In this document: positions 26,192-35,442 of the stretch, in pieces
Numbering within the stretch: position 1 is the stretch's first letter
Layout: the number at the start of each line of letters is the position of its first letter
Assembly (NCBI RefSeq): GCF_000381265.1
Contig: NZ_KB906257.1
Location: 62,001-126,000 of the forward strand
Direction: 5' to 3'
Length of the DNA: 64,000 nt
Source of the DNA: Curvibacter lanceolatus ATCC 14669
Lineage (GTDB): Bacteria > Pseudomonadota > Gammaproteobacteria > Burkholderiales > Burkholderiaceae_C
Notes under the pieces: generated by a model
Databases searched by the model: none
Seen by the model: only the letters and a program-made list of their open reading frames with translations
What the model was told of the DNA's origin: nothing
Translations under genes and position numbers: made by a program

Positions 26192-27982
26192 ATGAGTTAC
26201 ACCGCCCCCCTGAAGGACATGCTGTTCAACATCGAACACCTGGCCAACATCGAACAAGTCTCGCAAATCCCCGGCTTCGAAGATGCCGGTCTGGAAACCG
26301 CCCAGGCCGTGCTGGAAGAGTGCGCCAAGCTCAACGAGGGCGTCATCGCCCCCTTGAACTGGGACGGTGACAAAAACCCCTCCAGTTGGAAAGACGGCGT
26401 GGTCACCACCACCCCGGGCTTCAAGGAGGCCTTCAAGCAGTACGCAGAAGGTGGCTGGCAAGGCCTGCAGCACCCGGTCGATTTTGGCGGCCAGGGCCTG
26501 CCCAAGACGATTGGCGCGGCCTGCACCGAGATCCTCAATTCGGCCAACATGAGCTTTGCCCTGTGCCCCCTGCTGACCGATGGCGCGATCGAAGCCTTGC
26601 TGACCGCAGGCAGCGATGAGCTCAAGGCCATCTACCTGGAAAAGCTGGTGTCGGGTCAATGGACCGGCACCATGAACCTGACCGAGCCCCAGGCCGGCTC
26701 GGACCTGGCCCTGGTGCGCACCCGCGCCGAGCCGCTGCCCGATGGCAGCTACAAGATCTTCGGCACCAAGATCTTCATCACCTACGGTGAGCACGACATG
26801 GCCGAGAACATCGTGCACCTGGTGCTGGCCCGCGTGCAGGGTGCGCCCGAGGGGGTGAAGGGCATCAGCCTGTTCGTGGTGCCCAAGTTCATGGTGAACG
26901 CCGACGGCTCGCTGGGCGCACGCAACGACGTGCACTGCGTGAGCATCGAGCACAAGATGGGCATCAAGGCCAGCCCCACGGCCGTGCTGCAGTACGGCGA
27001 CCATGGCGGTGCCATCGGCTACCTGGTGGGCCAGGAAAACCGCGGCCTGGAATACATGTTCATCATGATGAATGCGGCCCGCTATGCGGTGGGCATGCAG
27101 GGCATTGCAGTGGCCGAGCGCGCCTACCAGAAGGCCGTGCAATACGCCAAGGACCGCGTGCAAAGCCGCCCGGTGGACGGCAGCATCAACGCCAGCGCCG
27201 CCATCATCCACCACCCGGACGTGAAGCGCATGCTGATGACCATGCGCGCCTACACGGAAGGCTGCCGCGCCATGGCCAGCGTGGCCGCTGCCGCCTACGA
27301 CGCGGCGCATCACCACCCCGACGCCGACACCCGCAAGGTGAACGCGGCTTTCTACGAGTTCATGGTGCCCCTGGTCAAGGGCTACAGCACCGAGATGAGC
27401 CTGGAGGTGACCTCGCTGGGCGTGCAGGTGCATGGCGGCATGGGCTTCATCGAAGAAACCGGCGCCGCCCAGTATTACCGCGACGCCAAGATCCTGACCA
27501 TCTACGAAGGCACGACCGCCATCCAGGCCAATGACCTGGTGGGCCGCAAGACCGCCCGCGATGGCGGCCAGACGGCCAAGGGCATTGCCGCCCAGATCGA
27601 GCAGACCGAGGCCGCCTTGCTGGCCAGCGGCACCGACACCGCCGCCGTGGTGGCCAAGCGCCTGAAGGCGGCGCGTCATGCCTTCCTGGACGTGGTCGAC
27701 TTCGTGGCCGGCAACACCAAGGCCTCGCCCAACGCCGTGTTCGCCGGCTCCGTGCCCTACCTGATGCTGGCCGGCAATGTGGTGGCCGGCTGGCAGTTGG
27801 CGCGCTCGCTGCTGGTGGCGCAGGACCTGCTGGCCCAGGGCCAGGACGAGGCTTTCATGCGCAGCAAGATCAGCACGGCCCGCTTCTATGCCGACCACCT
27901 GCTGAGCAAGGCCCCCGGCCTGCGCGACAGCATTGTCGAAGGTGCCGACAGCGTGACCGCGCTGGCCCCGGAAGCCTTCTGA
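26192..27982 (+). CDS. Acyl-CoA dehydrogenase, long DmdC/FadE-like type
   Basis: FAD enzyme of 596 residues that introduces the alpha-beta double bond into an acyl-CoA. The order is N-terminal extension (about 1-60), N-terminal helical domain, middle beta domain (TEPQAGSDL, then KIFITYGEHD), C-terminal helical domain with the catalytic base Glu439 (IYEGTTAIQAND), and a C-terminal helical extension. The length and extra end domains are those of the subfamily that includes 3-methylmercaptopropionyl-CoA dehydrogenases and medium/long-chain enzymes; chain specificity cannot be read. It follows etfBA directly, its electron acceptor. Confidence 0.93.
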   Translation: MSYTAPLKDMLFNIEHLANIEQVSQIPGFEDAGLETAQAVLEECAKLNEGVIAPLNWDGDKNPSSWKDGVVTTTPGFKEAFKQYAEGGWQGLQHPVDFGGQGLPKTIGAACTEILNSANMSFALCPLLTDGAIEALLTAGSDELKAIYLEKLVSGQWTGTMNLTEPQAGSDLALVRTRAEPLPDGSYKIFGTKIFITYGEHDMAENIVHLVLARVQGAPEGVKGISLFVVPKFMVNADGSLGARNDVHCVSIEHKMGIKASPTAVLQYGDHGGAIGYLVGQENRGLEYMFIMMNAARYAVGMQGIAVAERAYQKAVQYAKDRVQSRPVDGSINASAAIIHHPDVKRMLMTMRAYTEGCRAMASVAAAAYDAAHHHPDADTRKVNAAFYEFMVPLVKGYSTEMSLEVTSLGVQVHGGMGFIEETGAAQYYRDAKILTIYEGTTAIQANDLVGRKTARDGGQTAKGIAAQIEQTEAALLASGTDTAAVVAKRLKAARHAFLDVVDFVAGNTKASPNAVFAGSVPYLMLAGNVVAGWQLARSLLVAQDLLAQGQDEAFMRSKISTARFYADHLLSKAPGLRDSIVEGADSVTALAPEAF

Positions 27983-28075
27983 TCGGGCAGGCCGCGCTGT
28001 CCCGAAACGGACAGTGTGGCCGCCCTCTCGCCCGTCAAAATCCGCGCAGACCCATCCCTCCTGGAGACAAACAAC

Positions 28076-29032
28076 ATGTCGAAACTGCCTCCGGCGCTCG
28101 CCAACCGGCCCTTCCCGGTCATCGGCTCGCCGCTGTTCATCATCAGCAACCCCAAGCTTGTCATCGAGCAGTGCAAGGCCGGCGTGATCGGCTCGATGCC
28201 CGCGCTCAATGCCCGCCCTGCCGCCCAGCTCGACGAGTGGCTGGCCGAGATCACCGAGGCCCTGGCTGCCCACAACAAGGCCAACCCCGACAACCCGGCC
28301 GCCCCGTTTGCCATCAACCAGATCGTGCACAAGAGCAATGACCGACTCGATCACGACATCGAGATGGTCATCAAGTACAAGGTGCCGGTGATCATCACTT
28401 CGCTGGGCGCCCGCACCGACGTGAACGAGGCCATCCACAGCTACGGCGGTGTGGTGCTGCACGACATCATCAACAACGCCTTTGCCCACAAGGCCATCGA
28501 AAAGGGCGCTGACGGCCTGATCGCGGTGGCCGCAGGCGCCGGTGGCCATGCCGGCACCAAGAGCCCGTTCGCCCTGATCCAGGAGATCCGCCAGTGGTTT
28601 GACGGCCCCTTGGCGCTGTCGGGTTCGATCGCCTCGGGCGGGGCCATCCTGGCCGCCCAGGCCATGGGGGCCGATTTTGCCTACATGGGCTCGGCCTTCA
28701 TCGCCACCGAAGAGGCGCGTGCGGCCGAGGGCTACAAGCAGGCCATCGTCGACGGCAACTCCGACGACATCGTCTACAGCAACCTGTTCACGGGCGTGCA
28801 CGGCAACTACCTCAAGCCCAGCATCCGCGCGGCCGGCCTGGACCCCGACAACCTGCCCGAGAGCGACCCCAGCAAGATGAACTTCGGCGGCGACGCCAAG
28901 AAGGCCTGGAAGGACATCTGGGGCTGTGGCCAGGGCATTGGCGCCATCACCCAGGTGCAGAAGACCGCCGACCTGGTGGCCCAGCTCAAGCGCGAATACG
29001 CGGAAGCCAAGGCCCGCCTGCTGGCCGTCTGA
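28076..29032 (+). CDS. Nitronate monooxygenase family protein (FMN-dependent)
   Basis: A TIM-barrel FMN protein of 318 residues of the 2-nitropropane dioxygenase/nitronate monooxygenase family. The FMN and catalytic region AAGAGGHAGTKSPFALI contains the conserved His; SGSIASGGAILAAQAMGADF binds the flavin phosphate. Family members oxidise nitronates such as propionate-3-nitronate, while some act as 2-enoate reductase-like or unknown flavoproteins. It follows the acyl-CoA dehydrogenase after 93 bases and ends at a strong terminator. Confidence 0.9.
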   Translation: MSKLPPALANRPFPVIGSPLFIISNPKLVIEQCKAGVIGSMPALNARPAAQLDEWLAEITEALAAHNKANPDNPAAPFAINQIVHKSNDRLDHDIEMVIKYKVPVIITSLGARTDVNEAIHSYGGVVLHDIINNAFAHKAIEKGADGLIAVAAGAGGHAGTKSPFALIQEIRQWFDGPLALSGSIASGGAILAAQAMGADFAYMGSAFIATEEARAAEGYKQAIVDGNSDDIVYSNLFTGVHGNYLKPSIRAAGLDPDNLPESDPSKMNFGGDAKKAWKDIWGCGQGIGAITQVQKTADLVAQLKREYAEAKARLLAV

Positions 29033-29060
29033 TCGCCCGCCGCAAGGCGCCGGTCCAGCA

Positions 29061-29082
29061 ACCCGCTGCGGCGGGTTTTTTT
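29061..29082 (+). terminator. Rho-independent terminator after the nitronate monooxygenase gene
   Basis: The stem ACCCGC/GCGGGT with loop TGCG runs into seven T. It closes the etfBA-dehydrogenase-monooxygenase group. Confidence 0.88.
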
Positions 29083-29156
29083 GCGCCTGTGCTGCGCTGG
29101 CAGCGGCCCAGGCGGCACAATGCGCTCCCCCGTCCTGGAGTGCTGGAGCCTTCCCC

Positions 29157-29435
29157 ATGAACCTGATTGCCGAACTGCAAGCCGCCCGCAAACGCCTGGG
29201 CCTCAAACAGCAGGAGCTGGCCGAGCGGGCCGGTCTGTCGCGCATGACGGTGCAACGCATCGAGTCCGGCGCCATCGACCCCCGCCTGAGCACGCTGGCC
29301 GAGATGGCCCGGGTGCTGGGATTGGAGCTGGTGGCCGTGGCGGCCGCACACCCTGCACAACCCGATCAAGCTGCGCCGCCCGATCCGGCAGAGCCCCCTG
29401 CTGCCAGCCCGGTGGCTGCAGGCGATCAGGCCTGA
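29157..29435 (+). CDS. Small XRE-family regulator
   Basis: A 92-residue protein: helix-turn-helix at residues 1-60 (ARKRLGLKQQELAERAGLSR, recognition part MTVQRIESG) and a Pro/Ala-rich disordered tail. It has no visible effector domain. The 3' end overlaps the end of the convergent isomerase gene by ten bases (29426-29435). It is separated from the upstream group by a terminator, so it has its own promoter; the target is unknown. Confidence 0.82.
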   Translation: MNLIAELQAARKRLGLKQQELAERAGLSRMTVQRIESGAIDPRLSTLAEMARVLGLELVAVAAAHPAQPDQAAPPDPAEPPAASPVAAGDQA

Positions 29436-30028
29436 GGGTCTTGCAAGGCGGCCCGGATGAAATCCAGCCGGTCCTGCCCGAAGAACATCTCATCACCCAC
29501 AAAGCAGGTGGGGGCTCCGAACACGCCACGGCGCACGGCCTCGTCGGTGGTGTTTTTCAGTTGCGCCTTGACATCGGCATCCGAACACCAGGCCAGCACC
29601 TGGTCTGCATCCAGGCCCACGCCCGTCAGCACCTTGCCCACCACCGAAGGATCCCCGAGGTTCAGGCCCTGCACCCAGATCGCGTCGAACACGGCGGCCA
29701 GGTAGGTCTGCAGGCGATCGGGCTGGTGCATCCCATAGCCGGTGGCGGCCCGCATCAGCATCAGGGTGTTGATCGGGAAAAAGGGGTTGCGCTGCAGCGG
29801 TACCCCATAGCGCCGGGCATGACGCGCCAGGTCCTGGAACACATAGGCGCCCTTGGCGGGCACGGCCGCCGGTGAGGCGTTGCCGGTGGCCTGGAACACG
29901 CCGCCCAGCAGCATGGGGCGCCATTGCAGGCGGGCACCCGTTTGGGCGGCCAGGGCGGGCAACTGCGTCCAGGCCAGGTAAGACGCGGGGCTGCCCACGT
30001 CGAAAAAGAATTCCAGGGTGCGACCCAT
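29426..30028 (-). CDS. 2-hydroxychromene-2-carboxylate isomerase family (DsbA-fold, GST kappa-like)
   Basis: A 200-residue thioredoxin-fold protein. The N-terminus MGRTLEFFFDVGSPASYLAW carries the catalytic Ser of the kappa-class/HCCA isomerase active site, and the cis-proline loop is FGAPTCFVGDEMFFGQDRLD. Characterised members isomerise hydroxychromene carboxylate in naphthalene degradation using glutathione, but many uncharacterised homologues exist and no naphthalene genes are present. The ATG at 30028 is in family register; the longer upstream frame is not. It is divergent from the SDR gene at 30216. Confidence 0.88.
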   Translation of the reverse strand: MGRTLEFFFDVGSPASYLAWTQLPALAAQTGARLQWRPMLLGGVFQATGNASPAAVPAKGAYVFQDLARHARRYGVPLQRNPFFPINTLMLMRAATGYGMHQPDRLQTYLAAVFDAIWVQGLNLGDPSVVGKVLTGVGLDADQVLAWCSDADVKAQLKNTTDEAVRRGVFGAPTCFVGDEMFFGQDRLDFIRAALQDPQA

Positions 30029-30215
30029 GTTGTCTCCATCGTCTTGCGGGGTGGTTCGCTCACCGTAGGCAGGCGGTGGCAGGGTGTCAATGCGGCCATC
30101 CCTGAGGTTGCTGAACCTGAGTGACAGGGGGTGGCTTGCCTGCCAGGGGGCCTCGCAGGCAAGATCGTCGGCCAGGCGGGCACCAGCGCACGCCCTCACC
30201 GATGGGGACACAGGT

Positions 30216-30956
30216 ATGACGCAGACACAACAGCCACGCGGCGTGGCCTTGGTGATCGGGGCGGGCGACGCCACCGGCGGCGCCATTGCGCGGCGCTTTG
30301 CGCGCGAGGGCTACATCAGCTGCGTCACGCGCCGCACGGCCGACAAGCTGCAGCCCCTGGTCGATGCCATCCGGGCCGAAGGCGGGCAGGCCCACGGCTA
30401 CGCCAGCGATGCGCGCAAGGAGGACGAGGTGCAGGCCTTGTTCGAGCGCATCGAGGCCGAGCATGGGCCCATCGAGGTGCTGGTGTTCAACATCGGTGCC
30501 AACGTGCCCTGCAGCGTGCTTGACGAGACGGCGCGCAAGTACTTCAAGATCTGGGAGATGGCCTGCTTCAGCGGCTTTCTGAACGCGCAGGCCGCAGCGC
30601 GGCGCATGGTGCAGCGCGGGCGCGGCACCATCCTGTTCACCGGGGCCACGGCGGCCCTGCGCGGTGCGGCGGGCTTTGCAGCCTTTGCGGGCGCCAAGCA
30701 TGCGCTGCGCGCCCTGGCCCAGAGCATGGCACGTGAGCTGGGCCCACAAGGCATCCATGTGGCCCATGTGGTGGTCGATGGCGCGATCGACACCGAGTTC
30801 ATCCGCAGCAACTTCCCCGAGCGCTACGCCCTCAAGGCGCAAGACGGCATCCTCAACCCCGAGCACATCGCCGACAACTACTGGCTGCTGCACCAGCAAC
30901 CGCGCGACGCCTGGACCTTCGAGCTGGACCTGCGGCCCTACATGGAGCGCTGGTAG
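30216..30956 (+). CDS. Atypical SDR-family protein lacking the catalytic tyrosine
   Basis: A 246-residue Rossmann protein with a changed glycine motif (IGAGDATGGAIA) and the NAD(P) core of short-chain dehydrogenases. The catalytic YxxxK reads Phe157-AGA-Lys161, so the proton-donating Tyr is missing, and the usual Ser is in FTGATAAL. The protein otherwise keeps full length and fold, with RELGPQGIHVAHVVVDG conserved. It may use another donor or be a non-canonical reductase; I recall close relatives with the same change in proteobacteria. Just downstream begins the oxidoreductase promoter region. Confidence 0.85.
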   Translation: MTQTQQPRGVALVIGAGDATGGAIARRFAREGYISCVTRRTADKLQPLVDAIRAEGGQAHGYASDARKEDEVQALFERIEAEHGPIEVLVFNIGANVPCSVLDETARKYFKIWEMACFSGFLNAQAAARRMVQRGRGTILFTGATAALRGAAGFAAFAGAKHALRALAQSMARELGPQGIHVAHVVVDGAIDTEFIRSNFPERYALKAQDGILNPEHIADNYWLLHQQPRDAWTFELDLRPYMERW

Positions 30957-31274
30957 GCCAGGGGCACCCCCACACCCTTCAGACGGGGCTGGCGCACCGG
31001 GCGCGATGGCGTGCGCCGCCCCTGAGGCGGGGCGCCGCCAGCTATTCACAACGGGCATACATCGCTCGGAGTTTTTCATTATTCAGGGCGCAAGGCCCTG
31101 GCTAAAGTGGCCGCGCACCGCTGCAGTCGGTCGTGCGGGCCTGCACGGACGTCCACAGCGGAGAGCTGTCGCCCGGGCCCCTCTCTTTGCATGAGCCCGG
31201 GGCAGCTTGGCTGTTCTGTCGGCCCCCGTGCCGATCCCATCCCTGTGTGCCTGTTCCATCTAGAGAGTCGATTC
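30957..31274 (+). promoter_or_regulatory. Promoter and long leader of the ferredoxin oxidoreductase operon
   Basis: No gene is visible in these 318 bases. The block 31057-31108 aligns without a gap to 36562-36613 in front of the aminomuconate operon: ATA-ATCGC, then TTTTCATTAT, CA and GCGC are shared, as is a -10-like TAAAGT (31103-31108; TACAGT in the other copy). This gives 25 identities in the first 35 columns. The -35 is poor, as expected for an activator-dependent LysR promoter. A leader of about 160 bases follows, with a GC stem CCCGGGC/GCCCGGG at 31172-31201. Confidence 0.7.
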
Positions 31275-34200
31275 ATGTCTGCGAAGCAAGACCCCAACAG
31301 CCCGTTCACCCGTGAAGAAGGCGTCGTTCACCTGGGGGGCATTGACGCCCTGGTGCGCCTGACGCTGGACCAGATCCGTACCGACCAGCGCCGTGGGCTG
31401 CGCACCGGCATGTTCGTGTCGGGCTACCGGGGCTCGCCGGTCGGCATGCTCGATGCCGCCCTGATCAAGCGGCAGAAGCTGCTGCTGGAGCACAACATCC
31501 GCTTCGTCGACGGGCTCAACGAAGACCTGGCGGCCACGGCGGTCTGGGGCACCCAGATGCTGGGGGCGGTGGGCCAGCAGAAGTTCGATGGTGTCACCGG
31601 CCTGTGGTACGGCAAGGCCCCCGGGGTGGACCGCAGCGGCGACGCGCTCAAGCACGCCAACTACACCGGCATGGGCAAGAACGGCGGGGTGCTGGCGGTG
31701 GTGGGGGACGACCCCAGCTGCAAGTCGTCTTCCCTGCCCAGCCAGAGCGAGCCCATGCTGTTCCACCTGGGCATGCCCTCGCTGTACCCGGGCACGGTGC
31801 AGGAGATCCTGGATCTGGGGCTGCACGGCTACCAGATGTCGCGCCTGTCCGGGCTGTGGGTGGGCCTCAAGATGGTCACCAATGTGGCCGATGGCAGCGG
31901 CACGGCCCAGGTCTCGCCCGAGCGCCTGAACTTCGTGCAACCCGACCTCGAGTTCGACGGTGTGCCCTTCACGCCGCGCATGAACCTGGGCATGAACGTG
32001 CGGGCCGAGGCCCTGGAGATGGAGCATTCGCTCTACACCCAGCGCCTGGAACTGGCCAAGCGTTACGCCCGGGTCAACAAGCTCAACAACGTGGTGCTGC
32101 CCAACCGCGATGCCTGGCTGGGCATCATGACGGCGGGCAAGACCTACAACGACCTGATGCAGGCCCTGCGCGAGATGGGGCTGGACGAGGCCGCCTTGAA
32201 GCGGCACGGTGTGCGCATTCTCAAGATGGGCATGTTGTTCCCCATGGAGCCCACCATCGTGCGCGAGTTCGCCGAGGGCCTGGAAGAACTGTTCGTGATC
32301 GAGGAAAAGCGCCCGTTCCTGGAGATGTTCGCCAAGAACGTGCTCTATGGCAGCGCGCGTGCGCCCCGCATCGTCGGCAAGCTCGATGAGCAGGAGCAGC
32401 CCTTGTTGCCGCCGGGCGGCGAGTTCGAATCCGATGTGATTGCCCGTGCCCTCTACAAGCGTCTGTCACAGAAGGCCCGCATCGAATCGGCCGAAGCCTG
32501 GCTGCAGCGCCTGGACGCCATCCACCTGCGCGAAGACCCTGCCACCGCAGGCCGCACCGCCTGGTTCTGCTCGGGCTGCCCGCACAACAGTTCCACCGTG
32601 GCCCCGGACGGCAGCGTGGTGTCGGCAGGCATCGGCTGCCACACCATGGCGATGTGGATGGACCGCAACGTGGTCATGGGCACCCACATGGGGGCCGAAG
32701 GGGCTCAGTGGATCGGCATGGCGCCCTTCACCGAGGTGCCGCACATCTTCCAGAACATGGGCGACGGCACCTACTTCCACTCCGGCAGCCTGGCCCTGCG
32801 TTACACCGTGTCGGCCGGTGTCAACATCACCTACAAGCTGCTCTACAACGCCCACACCTCCATGACCGGCGGGCAGGACATCCAGGGCAGTCACCCGGTG
32901 GCCAACGTGGTGTCCGAACTGCTGGCCAACGGGGCCAGCAAGGTGCTGATCACCACCGATGACCCCGCCAAGTACAGCGGCGTGGGCTTGGCCGGCGGCA
33001 CCGAGGTCTGGCACCGCGATCGCCTGGATGAGGCCCAGCGCACGCTGGCCGCCGTGCCGGGCACCACCGTGCTGATCCACGACCAGGAGTGCGCCGCCGA
33101 ACTGCGCCGCCTGCGTGGCCGTGGCCAGCGGCCTGAACCGGCCCAGAGCGTGGTCATCAACGAGCGGGTGTGCGAAGGCTGCGGCGATTGCGGCGAGCAG
33201 TCCAACTGCATGAGCGTGGAGCCCATCGAGACCGAGTTCGGCCGCAAGACGCGCATCCACCAGGGCTCGTGCAACAAGGATTTCTCCTGTGTCGACGGCT
33301 TCTGCCCCTCGTTCCTGACCGTCACACCCGCCCCCGAAGCGGCGGGCGCCGCACCCGTGAAGAAAAAGAAGAAGGGCCGCATCCCCGCCATGGAGCATGC
33401 CCTGCCCGAACCCGAGCTCAAGGTGCGGGGCGACTTCGGTGTGCACATCATGGGCATCGGCGGTACGGGTTCGGTCACCGTGGCCTCCACCATCGCCAAC
33501 GCGGCCCGCATCGAGGGCAAGCATGTGATCGGGCTGGACCAGACCGGCCTGGCGCAAAAGGGCGGGGCCGTGATCTCGGACCTGAAGATCACCGCTGCAC
33601 CGTTCCATGGCGCCAACAAGATCACCGATGGCTGTGCCGATCTGTACCTGGGCTTTGACATCCTGAACGCCACCGACCCCAAGAACCTGGACAAGTGCCA
33701 TCCCGAGGTCACGGTGGCGGTGGTCTCCACCACCCGCACGCCCACCGGGCAGATGGTGTCCGACCGCCATGTCCAGTTCCCCGAGCTGGACCCGCTGATG
33801 CAGGGCATCCAGCGCGTCAGCCGTGCGGCCGACAACGTCTTCCTGGACGGCCAGGGCCTGGCCGAAGGCCTGTTTGCCGACAGCATGGCCACCAACATCT
33901 TCATGGTGGGGGTGGCCTACCAGGCCGGTGCCTTGCCCCTGGCGGCGGCCTCGATCGAGGCCGCCATCGTGCAGGCCGGCGTGGCCGTCAACATGGGGCT
34001 GGCCGCCTTCCGCTGGGGCCGTCTGGCCGTGAGCCGGCGCGATCTGGTCGAGGCCGAGATCGCGCGCCTCAACCCTGTGGCGGCTGCGGGCAGCGTGGTC
34101 ACCTTGCACCGCCCGGTGCGCCTGAGCGCCTCGGCCCAGAAGATGGTCGATGCCTGCGGCGCCGATGGTGAGTTGCTGCGCCTGCTGCAGCGCCGGGTGC

Positions 34201-34826
34201 CGGACCTGATCGACTACCAGAACGAGGCCTATGCCCGCCGTTACACCCAGTTCCTGCGCCAGGTCGCAGGCCTGGAGCGCCAGGCCGTGCCCGGCAGCAC
34301 CCTGCTGACGGAAGCGGTGGCCCGCAACCTCTACAAGCTCATGGCCTACAAGGATGAGTACGAGGTGGCCCGCCTGCACACCGCGCCCGAGTTCCTGGCC
34401 CGTCTGGAGTCCGAGTTCAAGCCCGGCCACCGCCTGCAGTTCCACCTGGCCCCGCCGCTGCTGTCCAAGCGTGATCCGGTCACCGGTCATCTGATCAAGC
34501 GGGCCTACGGACCCTGGGTGTTGACCGCCTTCAAGTGGCTGGCCCGCTGCAAGGGCCTGCGTGGCGGCGCGCTGGACATCTTCGGCAAGACCGAGGAGCG
34601 GCGTCAGGAGCGCCAGGCGATCGAAGACTACTGCCGGCTGATGGCGGATGTGCTGAGCCGTCTGCGCCCGGACAACTTCGACACGGCCTTGAAGCTGGCC
34701 CAGTTGCCCGATGGCATCCGGGGTTACGGGCATGTGAAGCACCGCAACCTCGAAGCCGCCCGCGCAGAACAGGCGCGCCTGCTCAGTGAGTTCAACCGAC
34801 CCGCACCGCTGCGCCGTGCCGCCTGA
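31275..34826 (+). CDS. Indolepyruvate (2-oxoacid) ferredoxin oxidoreductase, fused subunits
   Basis: A 1,183-residue fusion of the alpha and beta subunits of indolepyruvate:ferredoxin oxidoreductase, which converts a 2-oxoacid, CoA and oxidised ferredoxin to acyl-CoA and CO2. N-terminal pyrimidine-binding domain (about 1-400); CSGCPHNSS (Cys432, Cys435); TPP-binding region GIGCHTMAMWMDRN to NMGDGTYFHSG; a cysteine-rich 4Fe-4S part (Cys633, Cys636, Cys639, Cys645 and more to about 680); a lysine-rich linker; the gamma-like domain GIGGTGSVTVAS (about 730); and a C-terminal DUF6537-like part (about 975-1165). The ATG at 31275 is preferred over upstream in-frame starts. MaoC follows after 44 bases. 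The natural substrate may be an aryl pyruvate or another oxoacid. Confidence 0.9.
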   Translation: MSAKQDPNSPFTREEGVVHLGGIDALVRLTLDQIRTDQRRGLRTGMFVSGYRGSPVGMLDAALIKRQKLLLEHNIRFVDGLNEDLAATAVWGTQMLGAVGQQKFDGVTGLWYGKAPGVDRSGDALKHANYTGMGKNGGVLAVVGDDPSCKSSSLPSQSEPMLFHLGMPSLYPGTVQEILDLGLHGYQMSRLSGLWVGLKMVTNVADGSGTAQVSPERLNFVQPDLEFDGVPFTPRMNLGMNVRAEALEMEHSLYTQRLELAKRYARVNKLNNVVLPNRDAWLGIMTAGKTYNDLMQALREMGLDEAALKRHGVRILKMGMLFPMEPTIVREFAEGLEELFVIEEKRPFLEMFAKNVLYGSARAPRIVGKLDEQEQPLLPPGGEFESDVIARALYKRLSQKARIESAEAWLQRLDAIHLREDPATAGRTAWFCSGCPHNSSTVAPDGSVVSAGIGCHTMAMWMDRNVVMGTHMGAEGAQWIGMAPFTEVPHIFQNMGDGTYFHSGSLALRYTVSAGVNITYKLLYNAHTSMTGGQDIQGSHPVANVVSELLANGASKVLITTDDPAKYSGVGLAGGTEVWHRDRLDEAQRTLAAVPGTTVLIHDQECAAELRRLRGRGQRPEPAQSVVINERVCEGCGDCGEQSNCMSVEPIETEFGRKTRIHQGSCNKDFSCVDGFCPSFLTVTPAPEAAGAAPVKKKKKGRIPAMEHALPEPELKVRGDFGVHIMGIGGTGSVTVASTIANAARIEGKHVIGLDQTGLAQKGGAVISDLKITAAPFHGANKITDGCADLYLGFDILNATDPKNLDKCHPEVTVAVVSTTRTPTGQMVSDRHVQFPELDPLMQGIQRVSRAADNVFLDGQGLAEGLFADSMATNIFMVGVAYQAGALPLAAASIEAAIVQAGVAVNMGLAAFRWGRLAVSRRDLVEAEIARLNPVAAAGSVVTLHRPVRLSASAQKMVDACGADGELLRLLQRRVPDLIDYQNEAYARRYTQFLRQVAGLERQAVPGSTLLTEAVARNLYKLMAYKDEYEVARLHTAPEFLARLESEFKPGHRLQFHLAPPLLSKRDPVTGHLIKRAYGPWVLTAFKWLARCKGLRGGALDIFGKTEERRQERQAIEDYCRLMADVLSRLRPDNFDTALKLAQLPDGIRGYGHVKHRNLEAARAEQARLLSEFNRPAPLRRAA

Positions 34827-34870
34827 AGGGCACGTTGCCCCTCTCATTTCATCTTCATCGAAAGCGATCC

Positions 34871-35308
34871 ATGAACGACCTCCAAGGCCATGATTTCGAA
34901 GACCTGCAAGCCGGCATGAGCGCCAGCTTTGCCAAGACCATCACCGAGGCCGACATCGTCTTGTTTGCCGGCGCCTCGGGCGACAACAACGCCATGCACA
35001 TCAACGAAGAGTTCGCCAGCGCCACGCCCTTCAAGGGGCGCATCGCGCACGGCATGCTCACGGCCAGCGTGATCTCGGCCGCCATTGCCGGCAAGCTGCC
35101 CGGGCCGGGCACGGTCTACCTCTCGCAAAGCCTGCGTTTCAAGGCCCCGGTGCACCCTGGCGACACAGTCAAGGCCACTGTGACTGTCAAGGAGTTGTTT
35201 CCTGAGAAACGACGGGTGAGCTTGACCACCGTCTGCACGGTCGCCGGCAAGGTGGTCATCGAGGGCGAGGCGCTGGTCATGCCCACGGCGCGCCACCAGC
35301 CTGCCTGA
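34871..35308 (+). CDS. MaoC-family hydratase
   Basis: A 145-residue single hotdog domain. The hydratase 2 motif is present: FAGASGDNNAMHINEEFA has the Asp/His pair of (R)-specific enoyl-CoA hydratases, followed by GRIAHGMLTAS. Such enzymes hydrate trans-2-enoyl-CoA to (R)-3-hydroxyacyl-CoA. It lies 44 bases after the oxidoreductase and is probably co-transcribed with it, suggesting that it acts on the CoA ester made there or one derived from it. The exact substrate is unknown. Confidence 0.9.
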   Translation: MNDLQGHDFEDLQAGMSASFAKTITEADIVLFAGASGDNNAMHINEEFASATPFKGRIAHGMLTASVISAAIAGKLPGPGTVYLSQSLRFKAPVHPGDTVKATVTVKELFPEKRRVSLTTVCTVAGKVVIEGEALVMPTARHQPA

Positions 35309-35442
35309 CGGGGAGGGCGCGCAGGGGGCGCCGCCCCCTGCATTTGCTTACCTGGAGAAGGCCGTAACACCTCTAAGCTGCGGGGCCACTGCGTCGCAGT
35401 GTCTGTCTCTTCCGGACAGATCCATTCAAGAGGTCATGCACG

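Noticed and set aside
26087-29293. A 1,068-codon minus-strand open frame
   Set aside because: Antisense to the acyl-CoA dehydrogenase and nitronate monooxygenase genes; low-complexity His/Gly/Val composition and no recognisable motif.
29426-30028. Evidence for naphthalene degradation from the HCCA isomerase family gene
   Set aside because: No ring-hydroxylating dioxygenase or other naphthalene gene is in the window, and the family is broad.
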